From Micromonospora luteifusca (GTDB taxonomy: Bacteria; Actinomycetota; Actinomycetes; Mycobacteriales; Micromonosporaceae): a stretch of 64,000 bases of DNA. Location of the stretch: positions 6,128,001 through 6,192,000 of the forward strand of contig NZ_JAFBBP010000001.1 in assembly GCF_016907275.1 (NCBI RefSeq). Direction: 5' to 3'. This document shows, one piece after another, positions 26,946 through 35,818 of the stretch (the first letter of the stretch is position 1; each line of letters opens with the position of its first letter). The translations under genes and the position numbers were made by a program. The notes beneath the pieces were generated by a model. That model ran no database searches. It saw only the letters and a list, made by a program, of their open reading frames with translations, and was not told the DNA's origin.

Positions 26946-27701
26946 TCAGCGGGGTGGCAGTGATGCGACTGGGCGTACCGCCGTGAAACTCGCGTGCTCG
27001 TACCGGGTGGCCGACAGCAGCAGCAGCCACTCATCGCAGCCCTGCCAGGGATACAGGTCGGCGGCTCCACCACGTACGACCCGAGGTCCGTCACCAATCC
27101 GTGGTCGCGCGTCTGCCGGCGCCCCGTCGAAGCCGGAGATCCACACATCCGCGCAGAGTTCGTTCGCCGACCCCATCGCCACCAGGCCGAGGGCGTTCTC
27201 CCCGACGGCCGTCCGCGTCTCATCGCCGAAGTCGTCGAGAAGCTGATCCTCCCCGGGTTTCCCATCACCGCGGAAGGTCAGCGTGGTGGTGCCGGCCCGG
27301 GCCGCGTATTCCCACTGCGCCTCGCTGGGCAGCTCGAACGGCATCAGCTTGAGGAGGTCGGCCAGGTCGCCTTCGAGCCGGGCCGTGCCGGTGTCCGACT
27401 CGGCGTAGTCGTCTTCGTATTCGGGCAGCCAATGCCGGACCTGCGCCACGGTCAGCGGGTGCCGGGCGATCAAAAACGGCTCGACCCGCACCTCGCGTAC
27501 CGGCTGGGCGTCCCCGGCCCCGTTGAGGAACGGCTCGATGGTGTCCTCGACCCCACCGCTGCGCTCGATGGCGCGCACCGCGTCCAGCTCCGCCTCGGAC
27601 AGGCCCATCCGAAACGTACCGCCCGGAACCTCCCGGAACACGACCCCCGACGATATGTGCCGCCATGCCGGGCGCCCGGCCACGATCTCCTCGGTCCACA
27701 T
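26946..27701 (-). CDS. Formylglycine-generating-enzyme (SUMF1) fold protein
   Basis: A 251-residue protein with the FGE-sulfatase domain: PGGTFRMGLSEAE near the start, then RVEPFLIARHPLTVAQVRHWL, LPSEAQWEYAARAGTT, a degenerate NELCADVW where enzymes usually read GNVWEW, and a closing RVVRGGAADLYPW with arginine. Only isolated cysteines remain, so the copper-binding cysteine pair of true formylglycine-generating enzymes is not evident. The protein is more likely a C-type-lectin-like binding domain of this fold. It lies convergent to the hypothetical gene at 26122. Confidence 0.75.
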   Translation of the reverse strand: MWTEEIVAGRPAWRHISSGVVFREVPGGTFRMGLSEAELDAVRAIERSGGVEDTIEPFLNGAGDAQPVREVRVEPFLIARHPLTVAQVRHWLPEYEDDYAESDTGTARLEGDLADLLKLMPFELPSEAQWEYAARAGTTTLTFRGDGKPGEDQLLDDFGDETRTAVGENALGLVAMGSANELCADVWISGFDGAPADARPRIGDGPRVVRGGAADLYPWQGCDEWLLLLSATRYEHASFTAVRPVASLPPR

Positions 27702-28105
27702 GGCGGCGAACGCTAGCAGCCCGGCCGTTGCTCCCGATCACCCGTCAGTTCCCGCCCAAATCAACTGCTGGTGAAGCTGCGGAGCGGAAGCTGCCGACAC
27801 CCGAACAGTCCTGGCTGGTTGTGTCCGTGAGTCAGCGGCCCACTTTCCGCCCCATCCGTTGGTGAGATCATCTCGGCGCCACGACGTTGAAGGCTTTCGG
27901 CAGGGTGGACCGAAATCGACCGTGGCTGGACCTCACAACAGTCTCCGCGCACGGCCCGGGTCCGCTTCGGGTGAGCGACACGATGCATGTCCGGCCCGGG
28001 AAGAGGGAACACCCGAAGCGGAGCAACACCCCAAAGCGCGAAAGCTGATCTTCAGCCCGCCCAGCGTGGCCTGAAGACGACATGATCCTGGCGAAGGAGT
28101 GATCG
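27702..28105. other. Gene-less interval upstream of the OBAP-like gene
   Basis: No supported gene in 404 bp; the frames present lack start signals and codon bias. It must hold the promoter of the minus-strand FGE-like gene near 27702 and of the plus-strand gene at 28106, whose ribosome-binding site GAAGGAGTGATCG is clear. Confidence 0.4.
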
Positions 28106-28816
<711 letters not shown>

Positions 28817-28956
28817 TCCACTGCTCGATCTGCTCGCATCCGCAACGTCCGACAAGCTGCCGGGGTCAGCGCCGGCTGAGGCCGTTTACACCCCCTACCG
28901 GCGGGAAAGCGATCGATGAAGGCGGTGCGGAGCCAGCGCTTTACGGGGAGGGCGAG

Positions 28957-29115
28957 ATGGGTGACCGGGATAAGCTACACGATCTTCGCCAGCAGGCCCA
29001 CGACGCAGGCATCGAGGGCAACTCAAAGATGACCGAGGAACAGTTGCGCGAGGCACTGCGCAAGGTCGGCAAGGGCGAGCGGCCCGAGATGGCCAAGCAC
29101 AACGCCAAGCGATGA
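28957..29115 (+). CDS. 52-aa basic Rho-N/SAP-like protein
   Basis: A short frame, MGDRDKLHDLRQQAHDAGIEG and onwards, after GGGGAGGGCGAG. It contains two helices with the pattern NSKMTEEQLREALRKVGKGE, much like the Rho-N/SAP-type helix-extended-helix motif also seen at the end of the ChaB-like protein (55949-56347). It is highly charged and basic at the end (AKHNAKR), consistent with nucleic-acid binding. A perfect hairpin terminator 9 bp after the stop supports it as a real, separately expressed gene. Confidence 0.72.
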   Translation: MGDRDKLHDLRQQAHDAGIEGNSKMTEEQLREALRKVGKGERPEMAKHNAKR

Positions 29116-29124
29116 CGAGTGCGG

Positions 29125-29156
29125 CGGTGCCGGCACCCTCTCGGGTGCCGGCACCG
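29125..29156 (+). terminator. Terminator after the 52-aa gene
   Basis: CGGTGCCGGCACCC - TCTC - GGGTGCCGGCACCG is a perfect 14-bp stem with a 4-nt loop, 9 bp after the stop codon. There is no T-run. Confidence 0.85.
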
Positions 29157-29341
29157 CCCGTGCTCACAGCCAATGCTGGCCAGCAGGGAACCACCATGCG
29201 GTACGACCGAGTTCGTTAGAGCCGCGACCGGCACCCCAGCTGTTCGATTGTCGTCGGCATGTGCAATCTGGAATGCCGCCACTGACGCAACTCCTTCCGC
29301 CGCCGCCTCGTTGGTGTGACGAGGGAGGGCGGAGGCGGACG

Positions 29342-30577
29342 ATGGCGGCGGGGCGAGGTGCCGGGCTGCTGCGCCCTCCAATGAGTTCGGGCCGTGCCAC
29401 GTTCCTGGAGCTCTTTTTCGATCTGGCCTTCGTCGTGGCCCTCAGCCGGGTCTCGCAACGATTCGCCGCTCTCGGCGATGACACCGGCTGGGCGCTCGTC
29501 ACGGGGTTCGGGCGTACCCTGCTGCTCTTCTTGGCGCTCTGGTTGATCTGGTCGCACACCGCCTGGATCACCAGTCGTTACGAACCGGAGCAGCCGGTCA
29601 TTCAGGCCGTCGTGGTCGCCACCATGTTCGCCGGCCTGGTCATGGCGGTGACGCTGCCACGCGCCATGGAGGAGCGAGCACTGCCGTTCACGGCCGCGTA
29701 CCTGATGGTGATGGTGGTGCGGCCGCTGGTGGTCGCCGCCGCGCTGCGTGGCCATCCACGACGGCTGGTGCCGTTCCGGCTTGCCGTGTGGGCCTCGGCG
29801 AGCGCGCCGCTGTGGTTGGCCGGCGCGTTGGGTCCGGACCACCTCCGCCTGCCGCTGTGGGTTGCCGCCCTGGCTGTCGACTACGTCGCCTGGGCCCTGG
29901 GCTGGCCGCTGCCGTGGCTCGGGGTCGCGAAAGTAGGTCGGTGGCGGATCGCTGGGACGCACCTTGCGGACCGTTATCAGCAGATGTTTCTCATCGCACT
30001 CGGTGAGTCGATCCTGGTCATCGGGGTGGTCTTCGGCGGCGCGGACTACTCCGCGGAGCGGGCCGCCGCCTTCGCGATCGCGTTCGCCACCAGCGCGCTG
30101 CTCTGGCGGATCTACTTCTACCGTGCCGGTCTGCTGCTGACGAAGGCGTTCGACCGGGCGGGCATGCCGGGCCGGCTGGGCGCGGCGTCAGAACGGACCC
30201 ACCTGTTGATCGTGCTCAGCGTGCTCGTCACCTCGGTCGGCTACGAACTGGTGATCGATGAACCGTTCGGCCAGCCGCGGCCCAGTTGGTTGCTGTTCGT
30301 GGTGGGCGGTCCGATGCTCTTTCTCGTCGCCCGGATGCGGCTGGAGTGGGAGATCTTCGGCCAGGTCTCTCGGTCCCAGATCATCGGCTTGGCCGCCCTG
30401 CTGCTGTTCACGCCGGCGTTGGCTCGCTGGGCGCCGATGGTCGGGCTGAGCGTGGTGGCCGGAGTGCTGGCCTTGGTCCCACTGATCGACGGGTTGCGAA
30501 GGCGGAGACAGCCGCAGGAGGTTTCGGTTTCACCCACCCGACCGGAGACGTCCGGAGATCGCGACTCCGAGGCGTGA
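29342..30577 (+). CDS. ltrA: Low temperature requirement protein A (LtrA) family membrane protein
   Basis: A 411-residue membrane protein from ATG 29342 with GGAGG upstream. The LtrA signature is clear: ATFLELFFDLAFVVALSRVS near the start and ALGESILVIGVVFGG in the middle, surrounded by about ten to twelve membrane helices. The molecular role of LtrA is unknown; in Listeria it is needed for growth at low temperature. A second, divergent LtrA gene lies at 49966-51171. The C-terminal tail is hydrophilic and cytoplasmic. Confidence 0.92.
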   Translation: MAAGRGAGLLRPPMSSGRATFLELFFDLAFVVALSRVSQRFAALGDDTGWALVTGFGRTLLLFLALWLIWSHTAWITSRYEPEQPVIQAVVVATMFAGLVMAVTLPRAMEERALPFTAAYLMVMVVRPLVVAAALRGHPRRLVPFRLAVWASASAPLWLAGALGPDHLRLPLWVAALAVDYVAWALGWPLPWLGVAKVGRWRIAGTHLADRYQQMFLIALGESILVIGVVFGGADYSAERAAAFAIAFATSALLWRIYFYRAGLLLTKAFDRAGMPGRLGAASERTHLLIVLSVLVTSVGYELVIDEPFGQPRPSWLLFVVGGPMLFLVARMRLEWEIFGQVSRSQIIGLAALLLFTPALARWAPMVGLSVVAGVLALVPLIDGLRRRRQPQEVSVSPTRPETSGDRDSEA

Positions 30578-30856
30578 CGCGGCGGTCCTGCGTAGCTATG
30601 TCAGCTTGGCGTGGGCCGCTCGCCGAAGGGCCGGCCGGCACCGCCCGCTTCGCGGGTCTGCCTCGGGTGAAAAACGCTCAACGTCATCCGTGACGAACTC
30701 GCCCTGGTCGTCGAACAGTGCTCGGCCGCGATCAACCGTTCCGCCGTGGGATCGGGCGGCGAGACACGGACCGCGCGTTGATGTCGAATCGGCCCTTCTT
30801 TCACGCGTGGTGGCGAGCGCCGCCGCGCCTCCCAAGCCATCACCACAAGGGTGGAT

Positions 30857-30870
30857 AGAACGGTCGGTCT
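30857..30870. promoter_or_regulatory. TetR-type operator copy 1
   Basis: AGAACGGTCGGTCT, an imperfect palindrome, shares its half-sites with the copies at 30909 and 32278. It lies 52 bp upstream of copy 2, close to five helical turns. Confidence 0.6.
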
Positions 30871-30908
30871 TGACGGTGGGGGCCGGCGTCAGTACGGTTC
30901 CTGGGGGC

Positions 30909-30922
30909 AGAACGTTCGTTCT
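30909..30922. promoter_or_regulatory. TetR-type operator copy 2
   Basis: AGAACG-TT-CGTTCT has perfect 6-bp arms, 33 bp before the DUF308 start. This is the best copy and is well placed to block RNA polymerase. Confidence 0.72.
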
Positions 30923-30955
30923 GCTTAGCGCTCCGGAATCACCCAAAGGATGACC

Positions 30956-31513
30956 ATGAACACCGTTGCCGTTCCCGGCGTTTCGACGACGGCCGCTGCC
31001 CTGCGGCGGTTGTACTTCGGTCGCTTCGCCTTCGCGATCGTCTGGGCTGCCGTGACGTTTCCCCTCGCCAAGCACCTCAACCCCCTCACCGCAGCGCTGC
31101 TCGTGATCTACCCGCTGTTCGACGTGGCCGCCGCCATCGTCGATGTCCGCGCGTCGCGGGCCACCGGATCGCCCACCCTGCTGTACGTGAACGTCGCGAT
31201 CAGCCTGCTCGCCGCGGTCGGCCTGGGCGTCGCCGGCGCGTCCGGCATCCCAGCTGTTCTGCGCGTCTGGGGCGCCTGGGCGATCGTGGCCGGGCTGATT
31301 CAGCTGATCGTGGGCGTCACCCGCCGCAAGATGGGTGGCCAGTGGCCGATGATCATCAGCGGTGGCATCTCCGTAATCGCCGGTGGATCGTTCTTCGCGG
31401 CTGCCTCTGCGGACAACCCGGCGCTGACCAACGCGATCGGCTACGCCATCCCCGGTGCCATCTTCTTCCTCGTCGCGGCCATCCGCCTCGGCCGTGCCAC
31501 CAAGGGAAACTGA
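30956..31513 (+). CDS. DUF308 (HdeD-like) membrane protein
   Basis: A 185-residue protein. ATG 30956 has AAAGGA at a proper distance; ATG 30950 is too close to it. Six membrane helices are visible in pairs, with GRFAFAIVWAAVTF, LLVIYPLFDVAAAIVDVRAS, LYVNVAISLLAAVGLGVAGA, RVWGAWAIVAGLIQLIVGVTRRK, MIISGGISVIAGGSFFAAA and AIPGAIFFLVAAIRLG, typical of the DUF308/HdeD group. HdeD proteins are linked to acid and stress tolerance in enterobacteria; the role here is unknown. It is probably repressed by the TetR protein encoded at 31651-32259, since both promoters share the same palindrome. Confidence 0.8.
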   Translation: MNTVAVPGVSTTAAALRRLYFGRFAFAIVWAAVTFPLAKHLNPLTAALLVIYPLFDVAAAIVDVRASRATGSPTLLYVNVAISLLAAVGLGVAGASGIPAVLRVWGAWAIVAGLIQLIVGVTRRKMGGQWPMIISGGISVIAGGSFFAAASADNPALTNAIGYAIPGAIFFLVAAIRLGRATKGN

Positions 31514-31652
31514 CGTGGAGAACGCCGACGTACGACGTCATTGTCATCGGCGCGCGGCCGGTGGGGGGAGAACGTCGCCGACCGCGCCGTGCCCGCGTAC
31601 CCGACCAGCTGGTCGCTGGTGCCGTGGCTGAAGGGCGGTCGCGCAGAGGATT
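31514..31652 (+). pseudogene. Collapsed FAD-dependent pyridine-nucleotide oxidoreductase remnant
   Basis: Directly after the DUF308 stop, the sequence encodes TYDVIVIGARPVG, the Rossmann FAD-binding start of a lipoamide-dehydrogenase-type oxidoreductase. A run of six G then shifts the frame; read with one G fewer it continues GENVADRAV and goes straight into VPAYPT and WLKGGRAED, which resembles the C-terminal PSYPTVSEIW region of the same family. About 450 internal codons are therefore missing. The canonical GAGPVG has become GARPVG. This is a dead gene with an internal deletion and a frameshift. Confidence 0.6.
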
Positions 31653-32259
31653 AACGGGCGGACTCGGCCGACTGACGCTCCGAGTTGATCCTGAGGAGGC
31701 CTTCGATACCACGCAGGAAGGTCTCGGACACCAGCGTGGGGTCGGCAAGGCATCCGGCCGCCATGGCACCGTCGCGGAGCATGACGAAGTGACGTGCAGC
31801 GGGCTCCGCCGTTCCTTCGTGGACCTGCGCCATGAGCATGGTGATGGTGTCCAGGAACCATTGCCGGTGGGCCATGAGTTCTTGGTGCACGGGATGATTC
31901 GTGTCGGGATACTCCGCTGCGGCGTTCAGGAACGCGCACCCACGGAACCCGGGGGACTGGATGTTCTGAGCGATGGAACCAGCGATGGCCAGGAGGGGAT
32001 CGACCGGCGATCGGTTGGCGGCGATGGCCTCGTCGACCATGTCGCGCTCCATCTGATGTACCTCGCGCAGGTAGGCCAGGATGAGGTCGTCCTTGCTGGG
32101 AAAGTGCCGGTAGAAGGTAGCCCTGGTCACCTTCGCCTCGGCGATGATCTGGTCGACCCCAACGGAGTGAATGCCCTCGGCGTAAAAGATCCTGGTCGCC
32201 GTGCGGAGAAGCCTGAGTCGTGCCTCAGAGGGCCGGGAATCGGGTTCGTCGCGGGTCAC
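31651..32259 (-). CDS. TetR-family transcriptional repressor
   Basis: A 202-residue regulator from GTG 32259. The N-terminal HTH is typical: ARLRLLRTATRIFYAEGIHSVGVDQIIAEAKVTRATFYRHF in overlapping helices (residues about 13-53). The C-terminal ligand-binding domain has RGCAFLNAAAEYPD, a segment common in the TetR_C_33-type regulators. A palindrome upstream (32278-32291) matches two sites before the DUF308 gene, so it likely represses itself and that gene. Its ligand is unknown. It ends on the oxidoreductase remnant, overlapping it by 2 bp. Confidence 0.92.
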   Translation of the reverse strand: MTRDEPDSRPSEARLRLLRTATRIFYAEGIHSVGVDQIIAEAKVTRATFYRHFPSKDDLILAYLREVHQMERDMVDEAIAANRSPVDPLLAIAGSIAQNIQSPGFRGCAFLNAAAEYPDTNHPVHQELMAHRQWFLDTITMLMAQVHEGTAEPAARHFVMLRDGAMAAGCLADPTLVSETFLRGIEGLLRINSERQSAESAR

Positions 32260-32277
32260 CCCACCATCTTAGCGAAT

Positions 32278-32291
32278 AGAACGTTCGGTCC
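32278..32291. promoter_or_regulatory. TetR-type operator copy 3
   Basis: AGAACGTTCGGTCC, 18 bp upstream of the tetR start codon, matches the two sites before the DUF308 gene at 11 or 12 of 14 positions. It is probably the autoregulatory operator. Confidence 0.68.
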
Positions 32292-32624
32292 GATCTGTGC
32301 GCGGTATTGGCTCCGACCTGGCAGCGGGCATCTACGAGTCGGCACTGACGTTTGGCCTCGCGCCCCCACTCAGCCGCGCGAGCCCTGCACGCTGCTGTCC
32401 GCCAGCTTCGCGACAACCTTCACCTGCCCATGGGAGTCTGGACACCATTCACCCACGCTGGCCCCTGACTCCGTCCTCGCAGGAGCGCCGTTGAGCGATC
32501 CACCGGCACCGCTGCCCTTTCGCCGGGCTTGCAAGCGCCTCGACGGCGACCACTGCCTCGTCATAAGCCTTGGCCGGGTCGGGGCGCCGTCCGTAGCCGG
32601 TGGCCGTCGGTGCGCACAGCGATG
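32292..32624. other. Gene-less interval with possible decayed coding
   Basis: No intact gene in 333 bp. On the minus strand a stretch near 32530-32600 reads DPAKAYDEAVVAVEALASP with proper codon bias but lacks a credible start and continuation, so it may be the remnant of a larger gene. Confidence 0.3.
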
Positions 32625-32649
32625 CCCGGCCGGTCGTCAACCGGCCGGG
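32625..32649 (-). terminator. Terminator after the DoxX-like gene
   Basis: CCCGGCCGGT - CGTCA - ACCGGCCGGG, a perfect 10-bp stem with a 5-nt loop, 16 bp past the stop codon of the minus-strand DoxX-like gene. Confidence 0.75.
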
Positions 32650-32665
32650 CCGCGAGGGTGCTGGT

Positions 32666-33250
32666 TTACACGAGCCAGCGGTACTTCTGGACGATTGGCA
32701 GTTTGGTCCACCAGCGGCCGAGGCCCCAAGTGTGGCCAGCGTAGGTCAGGGCAAGCACGACGGCACCGACCGCGTAGATGAAGTGGTAATCGGTGATCGG
32801 GTTGGTCGATCCGCTCGGCTCGCCGATGCTGGTGTGCTGGGCGAGCGGATACTCGGCCAACCACATCATGACCATCATCAGGACGGCGGCCCCGGCGGCG
32901 ATCCGCAGGCCGACCCCGGCGATCAGGGCGATGCCGATGCCAAGCAGGCCGAGCATGAAGGCCCAGTTGGCGAAGGTGGTGCCGGCGAGGCTGTGGAAGG
33001 TGCCTTCGAGCGGGCCGACGTTGATACTTGACAGGAACCCCTTGGTGGGCGAGCCGCCATTGATCCACGCCTTGGCGGACGGGGTCGAATAGCCGAGGCC
33101 GAAGGTCTTGTCGGCAAACGCCCACATGAAGACGAATCCGGTGGAGATCCGCAAGGCGGCGAGCGCACGAGCGGCAGCCTTGGTGAGCATGAAGCCGGGT
33201 GCCTCGACCTGCTCGAGGTGAGCCACCGTGTTCTGGCCGATCGATGTCAT
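32666..33250 (-). CDS. DoxX-family membrane protein
   Basis: A 194-residue protein from ATG 33250 with GAGGAGG upstream. Helices: ALRISTGFVFMWAFADKTFG, TFANWAFMLGLLGIGIALIAGVGL, AAGAAVLMMVMMWLAEY and FIYAVGAVVLALTYAG. The WAFADKTFG and AEYPL elements are typical of DoxX/TQO-small-subunit-type proteins, which take part in electron transfer to the quinone pool or thiol/redox balance. Two DosR-like boxes lie in its promoter region (33335-33409), shared with the divergent nitroreductase gene; induction in hypoxia is therefore likely. Confidence 0.82.
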   Translation of the reverse strand: MTSIGQNTVAHLEQVEAPGFMLTKAAARALAALRISTGFVFMWAFADKTFGLGYSTPSAKAWINGGSPTKGFLSSINVGPLEGTFHSLAGTTFANWAFMLGLLGIGIALIAGVGLRIAAGAAVLMMVMMWLAEYPLAQHTSIGEPSGSTNPITDYHFIYAVGAVVLALTYAGHTWGLGRWWTKLPIVQKYRWLV

Positions 33251-33334
33251 CGCGTCCTCCTCAGTCGATGTCGTCACCTCTGAGGGTTCTCCCTCGGCTG
33301 CCGCGGCAACCGGGCCTGACTTCCCGACTGTCCC

Positions 33335-33348
33335 AGGACCAAAGTCCC
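33335..33348. promoter_or_regulatory. DosR-type dormancy box
   Basis: AGGACCAAAGTCCC (minus strand GGGACTTTGGTCCT) fits the core GGGACT-WW-AGTCCC of the mycobacterial dormancy box with one changed position in each half. It is 85 bp upstream of the DoxX-like start. Confidence 0.75.
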
Positions 33349-33395
33349 GACAACCTGGTGACCACCACCGGCTGCACCGGTTGGCCCGTGGAGAG

Positions 33396-33409
33396 AGGTC
33401 CATCGGCCC
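33396..33409. promoter_or_regulatory. Second dormancy box in the shared promoter region
   Basis: AGGTCCATCGGCCC (minus strand GGGCCGATGGACCT) is a weaker match, 47 bp from the first box. Paired boxes are usual at strong DosR promoters. Confidence 0.55.
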
Positions 33410-33583
33410 TGACCCGGGCGTCCCGGCACGCCTAACGTCGGGGGTGCCGCTGAGCGCCCGGCACGACCGGTCGGCGTCAGGTCGCCCCGGGGGACGAGGG
33501 CCCGGCCCGGGAGCCGCTGACCGTTGTCAGCGTCCCGCTGGCGGGAGACGCCGTACCGCAGATTGAGCCGGAGGATGAGGACG

Positions 33584-34573
33584 ATGAACCAGGACACCAG
33601 TGCGCGAGAAGCTGCGGCCGCCCTCGCGACCGCCGCCGCAGCCGCCGGGTACGCACCGTCGGTGCACAACACCCAGCCGTGGCGGTGGCGGGTCGTCGCC
33701 GACCGGCTCGAGTTGTTCGCCGACCGCAGCAGGCAGCTGACCGCGACCGATGCACCCGGCCAACTCCTGCTGATGAGCTGCGGGGCCGCGTTGGACCATG
33801 CCCGGGTCGCACTCGCCGCTGAGGGCTGGACGGTCGAGACCGAGCGCCTACCCGACCGCGCGCAGCCTGACCTCCTCGCCCGGCTGCGGCCGACCGGAAG
33901 GACGCCGGTCACGGCCGAGGCGGTTCGCCTGGCGCAGACAATGCGGATCCGGCACACCGACCGCCGCCCGGTCAGCGACCAACCACTACCGGCAGATGTC
34001 CTGCGAGTCATCGAGAAGGCCGTAACCGCCGAGGTGCGGGTCCAGATTCTGTCGTCCGACCAAGTCCTCGAACTGGCTGCCGCGGCGTCTAGAGCGGCCG
34101 CGGTGGAGGCTGCCGAACCGCAGATCCGGGAGGAACTCGAGTACTGGACCGGGCGGGCCCGACCTTTGGGTAGCGGCCTGCCGGCGGCGGTGCTGCCCGA
34201 GCGCGAACAGCAGACGACCGTCCCCGGGCGGGACTTTGGCCGATCAGGAACGCTGCCGATCGGATCCGGACATGATCGAGCGGCTGTCTACGCCGTGCTC
34301 TACGGTGACGAGGACGACCCGCGAGGCTGGCTACGCGCAGGCGAGGCGCTCTCGGCGGGCTGGTTGCGGGCCACCGAGCTCGGCGTGTCCGTTGTACCTC
34401 TCAGCGGTGTCATCGAGGTGGCGAGCACCCGACAGGCCCTGCGTGCCCTACTGGCCAATCTCGGTCATCCCTACCTGGTGCTCCGACTCGGGATCACCGA
34501 CCCGGAACACTCCGGCCCGCCACACACCCCACGGCTGCCGGCCGAGCAGGTTGTTGACGCACCTGGCGTCTGA
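33584..34573 (+). CDS. Acg-type nitroreductase-like flavoprotein
   Basis: A 329-residue protein from ATG 33584 (GAGG upstream). It has two degenerate nitroreductase halves as in mycobacterial Acg (Rv2032) and Rv3131. Landmarks: APSVHNTQPWRW near residue 22, which binds flavin phosphate in nitroreductases; the conserved RHTDRRPVSD near 130; and LVLRLGI near the C-terminus. Acg lacks nitroreductase activity in vitro and binds FMN, perhaps storing it during dormancy; the same may hold here. It is divergent from the DoxX-like gene and shares its dormancy boxes. Confidence 0.85.
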   Translation: MNQDTSAREAAAALATAAAAAGYAPSVHNTQPWRWRVVADRLELFADRSRQLTATDAPGQLLLMSCGAALDHARVALAAEGWTVETERLPDRAQPDLLARLRPTGRTPVTAEAVRLAQTMRIRHTDRRPVSDQPLPADVLRVIEKAVTAEVRVQILSSDQVLELAAAASRAAAVEAAEPQIREELEYWTGRARPLGSGLPAAVLPEREQQTTVPGRDFGRSGTLPIGSGHDRAAVYAVLYGDEDDPRGWLRAGEALSAGWLRATELGVSVVPLSGVIEVASTRQALRALLANLGHPYLVLRLGITDPEHSGPPHTPRLPAEQVVDAPGV

Positions 34574-34701
34574 ATCCTCTCCAGGGCCGGTTGGCCCACC
34601 AGTGGGACCGCATGACACCCGTAGGGCGGGACATTCCTTGTCGTGTCCGACCTCCAGGCGCCCCACACGGTTGGGGCCGGAGGGCTCCGAGGTCCTGCGG
34701 G

Positions 34702-35667
34702 TCAGGCGAGGTCGATTACCTCGTTGATGTCGCGGCGTGGGGGCGGCCAACCTGATTGCCCGTACCCGATTCGCATGACCATCTGCGGCGTGCCGGACTT
34801 GCCGAGGGCCAGTCGCAGTTGCTCGCGGGCTCGGGGCACCTCGATGGGTTGAGACAGCATTGAGACGGCGAGACGGCTGTCGGTGGCGGTGAGGAGCACG
34901 CGTTGCAGCGCCTGACCGGTGGCGATCTGGTCGGTCGCGGTATCGCCGGGAGAACCGAGGATGGCAACGAGAGGTTCGGGTTCGAAATCCCGGCCAGGCG
35001 CGCGGGTGCGCACCGCGAACGCCCGTTGGGGGAGTAGGTCCTGCGGTTCGGGTACCAGACCGCCCGCCTCGACCGGGACACCATCGACCGCCGGGAAGGT
35101 GCGTACCCACCGCGCCAGCTCAGCCTGGTAGTTCCGGTCGCGTTCCAGAACCCGGTTGGCGCTGCGGGCGATCTCGGCGACCGCCTGCATGGGGCCGGCT
35201 CCGATGATCATCTCCAGCCACGCGCCCTCGGCATGGGCGGCCTGAATGAGACGCCACCGGGCGTCCGCCGGGACCGGGTTGGGCCAGAACGGCGCGCGGT
35301 TGCTGTGGCGTTGGCGGATGGCGGCGTGCAGGTCCTGCTCCGCTGGCGTCGCGGGCCGTGGGCGGCCAGGGACCAGCCGGGCCACGGTCTCCAAATCGTG
35401 TGGGTACGGGCGGAGCCGGACTTCGGCCGGTGTGCCGGCGACGGCGAGCGCCAAGCGCAGGTTGAACACGGCGGCGCCGCAACTGAGCCGTGCCGCCCAG
35501 TGGGTGGGATCGCTGGCTGGCAGTAACCGGTCCGGATCGATTCGCACCTCGATCCCACCGTCGACGAGCCGGAAACGCCAGGGCTGCGTGTTGTGCATTG
35601 ACGGCGCCCGAATCGCCGCGGCCACTGCGGTACGCAGATCGGTGGGAGTGAACGCCGTGCTGATCAT
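34702..35667 (-). CDS. Second Acg-type nitroreductase-like flavoprotein
   Basis: A 321-residue paralogue of the gene at 33584, from ATG 35667 with AGGAGG upstream. It has the same landmarks: APSMHNTQPWRF near residue 25, RQRHSNRAPFW near 120, and the C-terminal QMVMRIGYGQSG. The two genes are convergent. The upstream region, shared divergently with the DosR gene, contains two dormancy boxes. It is therefore likely to be a DosR target like Rv3131, which lies beside devR-devS in Mycobacterium. Confidence 0.85.
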   Translation of the reverse strand: MISTAFTPTDLRTAVAAAIRAPSMHNTQPWRFRLVDGGIEVRIDPDRLLPASDPTHWAARLSCGAAVFNLRLALAVAGTPAEVRLRPYPHDLETVARLVPGRPRPATPAEQDLHAAIRQRHSNRAPFWPNPVPADARWRLIQAAHAEGAWLEMIIGAGPMQAVAEIARSANRVLERDRNYQAELARWVRTFPAVDGVPVEAGGLVPEPQDLLPQRAFAVRTRAPGRDFEPEPLVAILGSPGDTATDQIATGQALQRVLLTATDSRLAVSMLSQPIEVPRAREQLRLALGKSGTPQMVMRIGYGQSGWPPPRRDINEVIDLA

Positions 35668-35765
35668 CGCGCTGCCTCCTGCGAGTCGCGGATTTGCCGT
35701 CGGCCAGGCCGGGACCTGGTGCGAACCCTGTGCCCCACCATGGCTGTGACCAGGCGAAACCGGCA

Positions 35766-35779
35766 GGGTCGAACGTCCC
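35766..35779. promoter_or_regulatory. Dormancy box between acg-like and dosR genes
   Basis: GGGTCG-AA-CGTCCC, an almost perfect palindrome of the DosR type, 99 bp upstream of the Acg-like start and 90 bp upstream of the DosR start. Confidence 0.7.
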
Positions 35780-35818
35780 GAACGGCCGGGCCCGAGTTCC
35801 TGTCCGATCGCGGGTAAC

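Larger units (their letters stand above)
30578..30949. other. Promoter region of the DUF308 gene
   Basis: This 372-bp interval has no gene. It contains two copies of an AGAnCGnnCGnTCt palindrome (separate entries), 52 bp apart, and a small CCCGC-TTC-GCGGG hairpin (30644-30656) that may end ltrA transcription. Confidence 0.5.

Noticed and set aside
33491..33503. GGGACGAGGGCCC as a fifth dormancy box
   Set aside because: It is one base short of the 14-bp spacing found in the other four, and lacks the A/T centre.
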